Numbered from the stretch's first letter, positions 23,661 through 34,998 are shown. The stretch: 64,000 bases of DNA from Halichoerus grypus (GCF_964656455.1 NC_135715.1:41116603-41180602); one strand, 5' to 3'. The notes: generated from the sequence alone by a model not told the origin. Translations and numbers: made by a program.

Positions 23661-25694
23661 AACCTACAACCTCAAGTTTGTTAATTTGCTAGATACATTT
23701 TTTTAAAACTTAAAAATTTTATATTCATTTGAAACATCCAAATATGGTATATTAAGGTTAAAATTAAGTCTCCCACTGAAAATATTTCATCTTTAGAGTT
23801 GAAGTGTCATCTAAAACTTGGCTTCTCAAGAGGTATTTGTTATATATTAAAATGCAAGCAATTCTTATTTGTCCACATTTTTGTTTTTTAAAAATTATAT
23901 GTAATTTTTATAAGCAAAACTTTATTACATCCATCATTACACTGTTAAAAACTTCCCACTCTTTTTAGCTATTATGAGCTAATTGATTTTATGGAGAGAA
24001 GAAACCTGCAAAGAGCAATTTTGGAGGGGATTGGAATCATCTGAGAACACTAAGCTTTTGTTTTAAGTTTTAACCACACAATTACAAAGACCTTAAGAGA
24101 TAGTTTTAAAGCTTAAAATGAAAATTGCTCTTGGGCTGAATGCTTATATGCCAAGTGAAATTTCACTAAAGTAGGAGTTTATAAGTGCTGACAAGCCCTT
24201 AACTATAGTGATGCTAAAAACATTACTATTATAAGAACACTACAGAAGCTATTAGAGCTCTCAAATTCCCCCTTCAGTGTTCACTTACTATAGGAAAGCA
24301 CAAATATGCAACAAAAGAATGGAAGAGGTATTATTTTTCAGAGGGAAGGACTGTTGAAATTTTTAAAGTCACTTTGGGATATTACAGGAATTCTTCATAG
24401 GATGGAAGACTTTCTTCTGTGCCCATGGAGGGCAGGGGCAAAGCAGAAAAACTACAGTGACACAGAGCTTTCTAAGACTCTGTTGGACTTCATAAACATC
24501 GTATTGTTTTATTAAAAGTGAACAGGTGGCAACTTAATGACCCTCCATACTGGGATATAGTACAAACTTAAGGGCTCTTCTGGTTTCCTATTATGAGGCT
24601 AATTTAGTAATTGCAAACACAAGCATATACAGGAAATGCTAAGAAAAGTAGATCATTGATTGGCACATTACTTTCTATGATCCAGTAATCATATTTTCAT
24701 CTTATCTACATTCATTTCAAAAGAGCAGTCTTAGTTCTTTTATTAGGAAGGCAAGCCTGATAACAAGGGTGCCATCCTCAAGTTCTGAAAGATTTCCCCC
24801 TTTTGCCATTATTCAGGAATTCGAGGTTATAAATGGCATTTTCTTCTTTCTTTATGAGCTGAGTTGAACGGACTATTTCTCTGAAATCAGCACACACCTA
24901 TCCCAACACATCTCAGTTTTGTAGTTCAGGAAAAGATTTATTTGGGGCTTACTATGGGCCTTTGGTTCATTGTGCCTTTATTCTCACCAGTAACCTCATG
25001 CACCTTTTGATTATAGTCCAATAGATCCACCCTGTTTCCTCTTAAATATACCAAACAACAAACAGAAATCTGGAACAAACTAACAAAACTGTTCTTTACC
25101 TCTCTATGCTTATGGTCTTATTTCCTTTGAATTATAATTAGATAGTATTCTAAATTCTTGAATGCTTTGCATAAATCTACAGGCTCCCCCAGGTAACCCA
25201 AGAAACACGGGTTTATTTTAGCAAAACTGTGATGGAAACAGTTTCTTGGCATAAAATCCCCAATCTTGGTGAGAATTTCAGACAAAATAATAGGCCAAAA
25301 GGGGATAGATTTTTGAGGTAGGAAGAGATTTTTGCTGCTTTTCAAATTACCATAGAGGAAACCCTATATATTTCAGCATCTCCCTTTCCATCAGCCCTTT
25401 CATTTCAGAATATAAACATATCCATTCCCTCCAGGCCATCCCATGTTAACAAATAAACAAACAAAAAAATATTTCCCACATATTCCCCTTTAAATCCCTT
25501 ACTTTGGACTTCTCTTTTAGTCAAGATTCCAAGTTACTGGTAATTCTTATTATTTTTATTCCTGAGGTAACTCCAAGTTCAACAAGTCAATAGTGACTGT
25601 GAATTCTACCTATTTATTACTTCATTTATTTTTTAATACCTTTTTATTTTATTTTTTTATACTTTATTTATTCTTGTGTCTTCCTTGGTTTTGA

Positions 25695-25830
25695 AGTTTT
25701 ATCTTCCTCTCTAGACTGTAAATGAATCTGTGGGCTCATCATCCCCAGTATTCTTTCATTGGTAGTCTCCAGCACCTAGAACAGTGCCAGGGTTATAGAT
25801 GACACTCAATAAATATGAGTTACATTAATG
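25695..25830 (+). mobile_element. L2 LINE 3'-end fragment, plus orientation
   Basis: Phrases ctagactgtaaatgaa, catcatccccagtattc, cagcacctagaacagtgcca and actcaataaatatgagtt follow the L2 3' end in order. The diverged terminal ttacattaatga replaces the usual ttgaatgaatga. No TSD visible. Confidence 0.85.
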
Positions 25831-25979
25831 AAGTTATATATCTAAGTCTACATTTTATAGTTATGTAAGTTTGATAAGTGATATTGTAGAAAAGTTCATA
25901 CATCCAGTCTCTATAACTGCTCTTCAAAGTAGGTGTTGTGTTGTCTATTTTTAGAAAGGAAATGATAGCCATATTGTAG

Positions 25980-26585
25980 CATTACTTATAATAGCCAAGA
26001 TAGGGAAGCAACAGACATCCATTGATAGACAAATAGATAAAGAAGATATACATATATATATATTGATAAAGAAGATATCTACATACACACAATGGAATAT
26101 TACTCAGCCATAAAAAACAAGATTTTGCCATTTGTGAAAACATGGATGGACCTAAAAGGTAGAATGCTAAGTGAAATAAGTTAGAGAAAGACAAATATCA
26201 TAGGATTTCACTTATATTTGGAATCTAAAAACAAAACAAAAACAGACTCTTAAGTACAAAGAACAAACTGGTGGTTGCTGGGGTGGGGGGATGGGTGAAA
26301 TGGATAAAGGGGATTAAAAGGTACAAACTTCCAGTTAAAAAATAAATAAGTCACTAATGTATGGTGATTAACATAACATAATAAGAAAAATAAGTCACAG
26401 AAATGAAAAGTACAGCGTAGGGAATAGAGTCAATAAATTATAATAATGTATGGTGACAGATGGGGCCTACACTTATTGTGGTGAGCATTGAGTAATGTAT
26501 AGAATTGTCAAATCAATATGTTGTACACCTGAAGCTAATATTGCATGTTAACTACACTTCAGTGAAAAAAAGTAAAGAAAAGAAA
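25980..26585 (+). mobile_element. Old L1 3' end, plus orientation
   Basis: Starts in ORF2 3' sequence (ataatagccaagatagg, ccattgatagac), passes the conserved block caatggaatattactcagcc and aacatggatggacc, then the 3' UTR with ggtggttgctgg and ttgtacacctgaagctaata, ending in an A-rich tail. A short TA-rich duplication (gataaagaagatat twice) sits just before the caatggaatatt block. Many stops and indels leave it inactive. Confidence 0.9.
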
Positions 26586-26589
26586 ACTA

Positions 26590-27944
26590 ATCTTAGAAAA
26601 CTAAGATCTAAGTAGTTTCGCCAAGGACATATATAAATAATTAGGATTTAGTTTCAAATTCAGTTTAGTCTGACTCTAATTCCTATGCTTTCTTTTAAAT
26701 GCCATGCTGATAAAAAAAAGAATAATATAGCAAAGAAAAAATCAATACTCTTGTCCTCAGTTATCTCAGTTGTTTCCTGTACTTCTCCCCCACCTATTTG
26801 ATGTTGATGGGTCTTTGGATTTCAATGGTTTCCCCGACTCCCTGGTCCCAAAATAAATTAGCCATTCCCAGAGTTGTTGTTTAAGCCTTGAAGGCTTATG
26901 GTTTTTGGAGTTGAATTTTCCATTAACTAAATGGACCCTGGGCCACAGTCACTTTGATTCCCCACCACATTCTGAGGAATGAATTTTCTTCATACAAGGA
27001 TATAATTTGTAAACAGGTTTTATTTTAGTTAATATGACACTATTACCCTTTATATTGTTGGATGGATATTTCAGTATTGCTGAATGGCATAATATTCTAT
27101 TTAAAAGATGTCAACATATAGATGCCTATCTGTATCTTTTTTTAACATTATGTTTGAGGCAAACATCAGATTCTGAGAGGGAAAGAGAATATTAAAAAAA
27201 TTCTAACATAATTATTTAATGTAAAATAAACCTTTTCAATTCATAGGGAGATGGAATTTTGTTTTGTCTAGACAATAGATACATTGTAGATAATTACCTA
27301 AGAGAGGTCAATGTGGTCCCAGTAGAGGAAGCAGTTACTTTGTATATTTGAGAAGTAACATCTGGTTTATTCTCTATCAGTTATAATGGAAAATCTTTTA
27401 AACAGTGTGTCTTTTTTTATAACAATCATTAGAGCCTGTGAGTAAATATTATATGATCACATTTCTGCACCTTGAATATTTTAGAAGGGGTATAAGCCCA
27501 GCAAATATTTTTGAAAACTGACACTTTTAGCAAAGAAAATGTTTAGTGAGGGGAATTTCATGAAGCAGATGAAGTATGAGAGAAGGACACAGTTCCAGTC
27601 AGAAAGGACAGCATGTGCTAAGATGTAACATCATAAAGGACATCTACAGAGGCTCACAGGCTCTACGGTTTTCTTACAGAACAGTGTCAGGGGAGAGTGG
27701 TGAGAAGGGGAGTGACCTGAAGAGAAAGAGATGGTATGGTCAAGTCTAGTTAAATAAACGGAGGTTCAGAGCGTGCAAGGCCTATGAAATGTACAGGAGA
27801 GTATGTATTTTACAATGCACACCATGCAAACACAGTGCTTACAAGGATCAAGCAGATAGAAGAAATAGGAGAATCAGGAATATAAGCGGAAAAGGAGTGG
27901 TGGCCTCTGCTACGCTGGATAAACCACAGGACATTCAAATCCTC
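26590..27944. other. Mostly unassigned non-coding DNA
   Basis: 26590-27540 holds nothing that I recognise. From about 27540 the text takes on the ancient repeat character described in the next entry. Confidence 0.45.
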
Positions 27945-28600
27945 CTTTTTTAAAATTGAGATATAATTGACATATAACATCATATTAATTTCAGGTGCAC
28001 AAAGTAATGATTTGATATTTGTAGACACTGGAAAATGGTCACCATAATGAGTCTAGTTACCAATGTTTCAAATAGTGTAGTAATAGGATAAGTTTTATAG
28101 GTTCTTCAGAAAGTTAACCAAGGCAGTAATAGGGAGGAACAGCATTGCAGTACAAGATGTCATGAGACAGTTATCCTACAATTTTTATAGTCACAGATGA
28201 TTAAGGCTTGGCCTAGAGTAAAGCAGGAAGAAAGCAGTGGATAGGATATATTATAGGAGAAATAAAGTGGTGAGAATAAAAGGAAAATATCATCCATTGA
28301 GTGGAGATAAGGCAAATAGAGAGATCTAGATTTTATCATGGGCAGCTATATGGATAATGATAGGACAAGTTTGGGAAATGGTGAAGCATGTTATAGTGGG
28401 GAAGATATAGAGTTTGGTTTGAAAATACTGTTTGAAATCCTATAGGACAGCTCAGTGAAGTATCCAGAAAGCAATTTTTAACTAGGATATGGAGATAATA
28501 TGACTTGTTTGGGTTAACGTATAGATTTGAGAATCAAATTTATAAGAAATAATTTATAAGAAATAATTAAGACAAAGGGTCTAGAAAAAATTGCAAGCAG
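27540..28600 (+). repeat. Ancient interspersed repeat, interrupted by L1
   Basis: Phrases such as cagcatgtgctaagatg, gagtgacctgaagagaaaga, gcaaggcctatgaaatg, gagtggagataaggc and cagctcagtgaagtatc resemble those at 22990-23660 and 45640-46010. A reverse L1 3' end (27945-28068) interrupts it. The family is not assigned. Confidence 0.4.
27945..28068 (-). mobile_element. L1M 3'-end fragment, minus orientation
   Basis: Inverted 3'-terminal phrases: ttaaaattgagatataattg, acatataacatcatatta, tttcaggtgcacaaagtaat and gtcaccataatgagtctag. About 124 bp of the 3' end only, so it was strongly 5'-truncated on insertion. Confidence 0.88.
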
Positions 28601-28784
28601 AGATTGAGAAGAAAGCAAGCTATAAAATCCCTTATTTATACACCTACTACGGGTATGTTTATCGTTATTGCTTTATGCTTGAAACTACTTAAAAGCCTAG
28701 ATTTTGACAATGTGCTCTTTCTTTTTTTTTAAGTTAGGAGAATGGATGTATTTTTTTGTTTTATGATTTGTTTTGTTTTGTTTT

Positions 28785-29645
28785 GGATTCATTTAAAATT
28801 TCTAGTATTATTGCAAAAAATTTACTTACGCATTCCATGTGCCTTAATGTATGATCAATTTTGTTAATATTTTATTGTGCTTTAGAAAGTATTCTCTATT
28901 GTTAGAGTATATGTTTGGTATATATCCAAAAGAACTGCCTTTAGATAATGTTTATATTTTTTAGTCCTTATTTTTTCTCCACAAGCCCTGTTTTATGTGT
29001 TTTATTTTATTTATCCTTTTATCCCTTGCATCTTTCCCTATGTTACTTTGTGCAAAGGTATTTGTGTTATATCTTTAATGTGGCATGGGGCTTTTATGTG
29101 TTGATATTAAAATCATTTTTTAAAATTACTCAGCTAAGCCTGTTGATATCATTATTGTAATGATTATTATCTTTGGTCTCAATTCTGTCATGTTTTATGT
29201 TTTAATTACTGTATTTAATATGTTATATTTATTGTGTATTTATTTATATTCTTTCTCTTTTTGTGTTTCCTAATCTTTATTCCTTTTTAAAAAACTTTCG
29301 GTATTTAAGGAGACTTGCATTTTATGTTAGTGGTTACAATTTTATAAACATTTTTATAGTGCCCATAATCTGCTTTTTTATTATTTAATCATATACTACC
29401 TGTCAGTTTTAAATGGTGTACTTTTCCCCCTAGTTATTACCTATACAACTGGCAATAATCTTATTCTAATTTACCTCTTTTTCTCTGTTTATGGTTGATT
29501 TGTTTTCTGTTTTTCAGGAAAAAAAGTTTATATATTATTCTTCAACTCATGACCGTATGACCCATTCTTGTTTTAATATTAGCTCTTCAACTGAATATAT
29601 GAAATTCCTGCAATTAGTAATTTTGCAAATTTTGCCAGGACATTT
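28785..29645 (-). mobile_element. Degenerate L1-like LINE relic, minus orientation
   Basis: T-rich sequence with phrases typical of an inverted LINE reverse-transcriptase/3' region, such as taatgtatgatcaattttgt, ctttagaaagtattctc, taatctgcttttttatta and atatactacctgtcag. No open frame of size remains. The call is by resemblance and the boundaries are loose. Confidence 0.5.
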
Positions 29646-29704
29646 GATTAACTGAAGCTGATTCTCTTGTAAAGAGTAGTCAAATAGAACTTTAAAAATG
29701 CTAG

Positions 29705-29783
29705 AAATGTTCTGTATCTATATTGTCCCATAGGATAGCCACTAACCACACATGAGTATTGAGCATTTAAAATGCACCTTGTC
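29705..29783. mobile_element. DNA-transposon (MITE-like) left end, split by L1
   Basis: The left part (atctatattgtcccatagga, tagccactaaccacac) is the approximate reverse complement of the right part at 30188-30297 (gtgtggctaatgcttaccc, ctattggactatgcagct). The pair forms terminal inverted repeats of a short non-autonomous DNA transposon. A young L1 was inserted between them. Confidence 0.7.
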
Positions 29784-30172
29784 ATAGCACATACCCTCCC
29801 CAATGTGCTATGGTGAATGCTGTGAATTGTGTAAGACTGTTGAATCACAGACCTGTACCTCTGAAACAAATAATATATTATATGTTAAAAAAAAAAAAAG
29901 AAGAAGAAGAAGATAGTAGGAAGGGAAAAATGAAGGGGGGAAATCAGAGGGGGAGATGAACCACGAGAGACTATGGACTCTGAGAAACAAATTGAGGGTT
30001 CTAGGGGGGAGAGGGGTGAGGGGATGGGTTAGCTTGGTGATGGGTATTAAAGAGGGCACGTACTGAATGGAGCACTGGGTGTTATACGCAAGCAATGAAT
30101 CATGGAACACTACATCAAAAACTAATGATGTAATGTATGGTGATTCACATAACATAAAAAATAAAATAAAAT
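29784..30172 (+). mobile_element. Young carnivoran L1 3' end with 5' inversion
   Basis: The 3' UTR runs from gtgctatggtgaatgctgtg through an internal A-run and GAA repeats to gatgtaatgtatggtgattc and an (AAAAT)n tail. The exact 15-bp TSD aaaatgcaccttgtc lies at 29769-29783 and 30173-30187. The first ~21 bases (29784-29804) are the reverse complement of the L1 segment that normally precedes this point, so the 5' end is inverted. No functional ORF remains. Confidence 0.94.
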
Positions 30173-30187
30173 AAAATGCACCTTGTC

Positions 30188-30297
30188 TGAGGAACTCAAT
30201 TTTAGTTAATCGAATTGTAATTACTTTAATTTGAATTAAATTTAAATAGTCACGTGTGGCTAATGCTTACCCTATTGGACTATGCAGCTTTAATAGA
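30188..30297. mobile_element. DNA-transposon (MITE-like) right end
   Basis: Right half of the element begun at 29705: gaggaactcaattttagtta, an AT-rich centre and the inverted end cacgtgtggctaatgc through actatgcagct. Confidence 0.7.
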
Positions 30298-30589
30298 TTC
30301 CTCAGGGATGGCACATATTTATAGTACTTACTAATTTCTGACCCATTGAAAATTGTATTCTTTTGGTCTTAAAACTTGAAGGACAACTAATATTTTTGGT
30401 TTCCTCTTTTTTCCCCCTTAAATGTTTTTGAAAATGCTGATCCACTACTGTGTGGTTTCTATGTTATTTTTCATACAGATGATATCAGAGTAATTACCCT
30501 GCCTCTGTAAGTCATAAAAGTCACCAAGTTTAAGTAAACAATGATGATTTTTTAAGTAAATAACAGAGTAAATAACGGAGTTGCAAAAA
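30298..30589. other. Unassigned non-coding DNA
   Basis: Short AT-rich interval without a recognised element. Confidence 0.4.
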
Positions 30590-30700
30590 TCACCACAATC
30601 TACTTTTAGAACATGGGTGGCCTGGTAGGATTTTGATTGGCATTGCATTAAATTCACATGTATTTAGGGAGGATGGACATCTCAGCAAAATTAAATCTTT
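30590..30700 (-). mobile_element. L1 ORF2 fragment, minus orientation
   Basis: Inverted ORF2 phrase: ggattttgattggcattgca, then taaattcacatgtatttagg and gacatctcagcaaaattaaa. Short and diverged. Confidence 0.6.
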
Positions 30701-30879
30701 CATTCAGTGAATATAGTATATATGCAATGCATTTTAATTTAACCTGATCAGTTCAGATCGCTCCCTACCCCACAAGTATGTGGAGTGATGCAAGTGAGGT
30801 ACCTTGTTATTGACAAACTGTTAACCAAGGGACAAAAGTTTCCTTTATCCTTTGTATTCTTGGCTGTCCACGGACTTTT

Positions 30880-31512
30880 TTTTCCCCTAAGTTTTTATTT
30901 AAATTCCAGTTAGTTAACATACAGTGTAATATTAGTTTCGGGTGTAGGATTTAGTGATTCATCACTTACACACAACACCCAGTGCTCATCACAGCAAGGG
31001 CCCTCTTTATTCCCCATCACCCATTTAACCCATCCCCCTGCCCTCCTCCCTTCCAGCAACACTGTTTGTTCTCTATAGTTAAGAGTCTGGGTTTTTTGTT
31101 TTGTTTTTTTTTTAAGATTTTATTTATTTATTTGACAGAGAGAGAGCGCACAGAAGCAGGGGGAGTGGCAGGCAAAAGGAGAGGGAGAAGCAGGCTCCCT
31201 ACCCAGCAGGGAGCCCAATGCGGGGCTTGATCCCAGACCCTGGGATCATGACCTGAGCCCAGGTCAGACACTTAATCAACTGAGCCACCCAGGTGCCCCA
31301 AGAGTCTGTTTTATGGTTTGTCTCTTTCTTTTTCCCCCTATGTTTTTCAGTTTCCTTTCTAAAATTACACATATGAGTGGAATCATATGGTGTCTTTCTC
31401 TGACTGACTTATTTCACTTAGCATAATACTCTCTAGCTCCATCCACATCATTGCAAATGGCAAGATTTCATTCTTTTTGATGGCCGAGTAATATTCCATT
31501 GTGTATGTTATA
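30880..31512 (-). mobile_element. L1 3' end, minus orientation, carrying a SINE
   Basis: Inverted L1 3' UTR: ttccagttagttaacataca, gtaatattagtttcgggtg, cacccagtgctcatcacag, ccccatcacccatttaaccc, then after the SINE catatgagtggaatcatatg and gcaaatggcaagatttcatt, ending in atattccattgtgtatg. The near-exact TSD cca(c/t)ggactttt lies at 30868-30879 and 31513-31524. The subfamily differs from the young L1s at 20.4, 29.8, 34.6 and 37.8 kb. Confidence 0.9.
31090..31299 (-). mobile_element. SINE nested in L1, minus orientation
   Basis: T-rich tail, aagattttatttatttatttgacag, GA-rich middle and inverted head ending ggtgcccc. The exact TSD aagagtctg lies at 31081-31089 and 31300-31308, inside L1 sequence, so the SINE postdates the L1. 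Confidence 0.94.
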
Positions 31513-31524
31513 CCATGGACTTTT

Positions 31525-31880
31525 ATTTCATCTCAGTTTTACGTGATCAGCGTTTTGCTACTTCTGCAGTTTTCTCATTCGTATTTACTTTTCTACTACC
31601 ATCACATTGACCAAAGGTTAAATGAAATTCCTGCCACTTAAGGATTGAGTTTGGGGGTTTAATTAGTCCTAGTGAATGAAGATGAATGGAAAGTAAGTGT
31701 ATCAGTTTATTTAATTGTTTAGGCAAGATCTTACAGAATTCTCTTATTCCTTCTAAGATGATTGTGGAATCACATCTCAAAGTGAGGTTGATTAGCCTGA
31801 GACTCAGGACCAATGATGAGCAGAACCCTGTGCTAACTTGCACTGGGAAAGTAGTGTGAACAAAAATATAAATTTATTTT
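31525..31880. other. Unassigned non-coding DNA
   Basis: No element recognised. The 98-codon minus-strand frame at 31547-31843 resembles nothing known to me and has no supporting signal. Confidence 0.4.
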
Positions 31881-32012
31881 TGGGCACCTGGGTGACTCAG
31901 TTGGTTAAGCATCTGCCTTCGGCTCAGGTCATGATCCTGGGGTCCTGGAATCAAGCCCAGCTTGGGGCTCCCTGCTCGGCAGGGAGTTTGCTTCTCCCTC
32001 TCTCCGCCTGCT
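31881..32012 (+). mobile_element. 3'-truncated SINE
   Basis: The head and B-box-like body are clear (gggcacctgggtgactcag, ggtcatgatcctggggtcc). The element stops after gcttctccctctctccgcct, with no AATAAA block or A-tail. The following bases (ctgtggagagagagggag) are the reverse complement of the CT-rich end, which makes a 12-bp stem at the breakpoint. No TSD visible. Confidence 0.83.
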
Positions 32013-32344
32013 GTGGAGAGAGAGGGAGATTCTTTTCCAAGCACAGTTCTCTGATGTCCTGGACCCTGAGGGGCTGCTCTCAGACCCATCTACATTGTCC
32101 ACCTAGTCAGTCATTGCTCCTTTACAACTTCTTTGCCAGCTTAGACAGGGGGTGCATTCTGAGTGATAAGGCCTAGGGACCTTCTGCTTTCAAATTATTC
32201 CAAAATTACCCAGGTCTTTTCATCATGCCTTCACACACAGAATATGGGTGTAGCAGAGTGAGACAGAGTGAGGTACCTTTTTCAGAGACACATATGACAT
32301 CTAAATTTATAGATCTCTCATCACAACTTGGTCTGCCACCATTT
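32013..32344. other. Unassigned, slightly GC-richer DNA
   Basis: Unit-like sequence (ctctgatgtcctggaccctg, cagacccatctacattgtcc) that could be an old LTR or DNA-transposon piece. Not assigned. Confidence 0.35.
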
Positions 32345-33230
32345 TTTAAAAATTTTATTTTTTATTTTTATATTTTTTTATTTTTGAAGCTGCAAAAATA
32401 ATAGTACAGAGACAAACTATGTATTCTTCACCCAAATCACCCCAGTGATAACATCTTACATAACTACAGTAAAATGTCATAACCAGGACATTAATTTGGT
32501 ACAATGTTATTAACTAGTCTATAGATTTTATTTACATTTCTCCAGTTTTGGCATGCACTTATCTGTGTGTATTTGTGTATGTATGTATGTGTGTGTTGCC
32601 CTATAAAATTTGACCTCATGTGTAGATGTACACAGAACTGTTTCATCACCACAGAAAATCTTCCTCATGCTACCTGTTAATAGTAGTAACCATTTTTATC
32701 CCAACCTTAAACTGGAGACCACTAATCTATTTTCCATCTCTCTAATTTTGTCAGTTTTAAGACTGTTATATAAATGGAATCATACTTATAAAATTTTTTG
32801 AGATTGTCCCTTTTTCATTCAGCCTAATATTCTTGAAATGCATCCAAGTTGTGTGAATGAATCAATTTTTGCTTCTTTTTATGATAAGTAGGTTTCATCG
32901 GCCAGGATGCACTATGTTTATTTAACCGTTCACTTTTGAAAGACAACTATTATTTTTTACCATTTTTATTACAAGTAGAACTATTAGGAACAGTTGTGAG
33001 AACATACATTTTAATTTTTCTAGGATAAATGACCACAAGTGTGATTTGTGTCATAAGATAGGTATATATTTAATTTTATTTGAAAATGTCGAGTGATTTT
33101 TCAGAGGGCCCATACCATTTTACATTTCCACCACCAGTTTATGAGATATACAGCTTATCCACACCCTCTCAATCATGTGTTACTATCAATCATTTTATAA
33201 TTTACTCATTCTAATGGATGTATATTTTCT
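32345..33230 (-). mobile_element. Old L1M 3' region, minus orientation
   Basis: Inverted L1M phrases: gctgcaaaaataatagtaca, gtgataacatcttacataac, ctagtctatagattttattt, tggagaccactaatctattt, tttttcattcagcctaatat, gtttatttaaccgttcactt, cataccattttacatttcca and cttatccacaccctctcaat. Near-continuous but with many substitutions, so an old, inactive copy. Confidence 0.85.
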
Positions 33231-33855
33231 CCCAACTCTTTTATTCATCAGATGGTCAACTTCAGGGGGGAAATTTGCAGTTACATATTCACATATCTTC
33301 CCAACTGCATTTTTTATTCTTTGAACTTAATTTACTGAGATCTCTGCTTTGTCCTTATAGTGTTCCCAAGCTTTGCATTTACATCTTTTTTTCTTTTGCT
33401 CAGTGTAAAAAAAAAAAAATAGCTCCTGCAAATTGAGAGAACTTTGTTTCCTGGTCAATTTAATTGTAAAAATGAAAACTGTTTTTGTTTTTTTAATCTC
33501 TCTGGATTCTTTTGGTGACCCTCCCCATTCCCTTATCAAGAGAAAACAAATACTCTCTGTGGCAATAATGGTTTTTAACTCAATGTTAAGAGGGTCTGGG
33601 ATATAAGGAAAATGCAGAGATGAGAAAATCTTAATTATTATACATAACTTTATCCTTCTACATTATTGCTAATATATATCGTAAATGTCCAAGGAGGGGA
33701 TATATTAAGCAAAACTGTCTATACTTTTTTGATCACTGAATGCTTTAGTAGAGAACAGCTAATTAAGTGACTTACAGCAGTATCTTGGGAAATATTTTTG
33801 TAGGAATAATTATATTAGATGTATTAGTAATATTTGTAGTAGGTCAGCATGACAT
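33231..33855. other. Unassigned non-coding DNA
   Basis: AT-rich. No repeat, gene or RNA recognised. Confidence 0.45.
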
Positions 33856-33962
33856 GAAACAACTGTTTTCAAACATTTGTGCGTTGGAATCATCTGGAAC
33901 ACTTCATAAAAAATACAAATTCCTGGGCTCCAACCCCAGGGATTCTGAGTCAGTAAGACTCA
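33856..33962. mobile_element. MER5-type hAT-Charlie relic
   Basis: Phrases ttggaatcatctggaacact, aaaaatacaaattcctgggc, tccaaccccagggattctga and gtcagtaagact match the central part of the MER5 family of non-autonomous hAT elements. Ends are eroded, so orientation is not given. Confidence 0.75.
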
Positions 33963-33969
33963 CATGTAT

Positions 33970-34200
33970 TTACATATACACAGACATACACATATGAATA
34001 ATCTCACATATATCATATGCATGTGTGTATGTCTGTATGTACATATGTGTAAGAAAATGTATGTGTAAATGAAAAAGTGCTTGATATATTTGTTGTGTAG
34101 TACTTGGAGAAGATATATATATGTATATATACACATATATATGTATATTCACACATACATATGTATGCACATCCACACATACATACGCACATATGGGTGT
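33970..34200. repeat. Low-complexity TA/CA/TATG sequence
   Basis: Mixture of tatgtatgt, acacatatat and acatacat motifs. Four overlapping frames on both strands here (up to 126 codons) are by-products of the simple sequence. Confidence 0.85.
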
Positions 34201-34314
34201 GTCTCCTCTCCAAGCAAATACATAACAAATATATGAAACATTTTTTATGTACATGTGTATTTTATTGCAAATGCTGGGAAATTTTAAAAAATATATTTGT
34301 CTTCTGTGATGATT

Positions 34315-34580
34315 GTGGCAAAGTATCACATATTGGGTGGCTTTAAACAACAGACATTTATCATCTCACAGACCTTTATTGTCTAGCCTTCTGGAGACTA
34401 GAAGTCTGGAATTAAGGTGTCAGTAGAACCATGCTCTCCAGGAGACTCTTGGGTAGAAAGGATCCTTCCCTGCCTTTTCTAGCTTCTGGGGGTAGCCATA
34501 AATCCTTGACATTCCTTGGTTTGCAGCTCTATAACTGTAATCTCAACCTCCATCTTCACATATAGTTCAGCCATGTATCT
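34315..34580 (-). mobile_element. MLT1-type MaLR LTR, first part, minus orientation
   Basis: Inverted LTR phrases: ggtggctttaaacaacagac, catttatcatctcacagac, gaagtctggaattaaggtgt, tagaaccatgctctccagg, cattccttggtttgcagctc and caacctccatcttcacatat. It continues at 35229 after an inserted L1. No retroviral coding sequence is present. Confidence 0.8.
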
Positions 34581-34930
34581 TCCCATAGTCTTCTTTTTTT
34601 TTATTATTATTATATGTTAATCACCATACATTACATCATTAGTTTTTGATGTAGTGTTCCATGATTCATTGTTTGCATATAACACCCAGTACTCCATGCA
34701 GAACGTGCCCTCCTTAATACCCATCACCTGGCTAACCCATCCCCCCACACCCCTCCCCTCTAGAACCCTCAGTTTGTTTTTCAGAGTCTGTAGTCTCTCA
34801 ATGGTTCCTCTCCCCCTCCGATTTCCCCCGCTCCTGCTATCTTCTTCATCTTTTTTAACATAAAATGTATTGTTTGTTTCAGAGGTACAGGTCTGTGATT
34901 CAACAGTCTTACACAATTCACAGCGCTCAC

Positions 34931-34998
34931 CATAGCACATACCCTCCCCAATGCACATAGCACATACCCACCCCAATGCACATAGCACATACCCACCC
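34931..34998. repeat. 25-bp tandem repeat inside L1 3' UTR, about 2.7 units
   Basis: Units 34931-34955, 34956-34980 and partial 34981-34998 each start catagcacataccc. Related L1s at 20.4, 29.8 and 37.8 kb carry this segment once. Confidence 0.93.

Larger units (their letters stand above)
22524..25694. other. Mostly unassigned non-coding DNA
   Basis: Includes a TA microsatellite (22789-22820) and an ancient repeat-like segment (about 22990-23660), both listed separately. No gene recognised in the remainder. Confidence 0.45.

Noticed and set aside
33970..34350. Four overlapping frames rich in H, Y, I, C and V
   Set aside because: They arise from TA/CA/TATG low-complexity sequence read in several frames.
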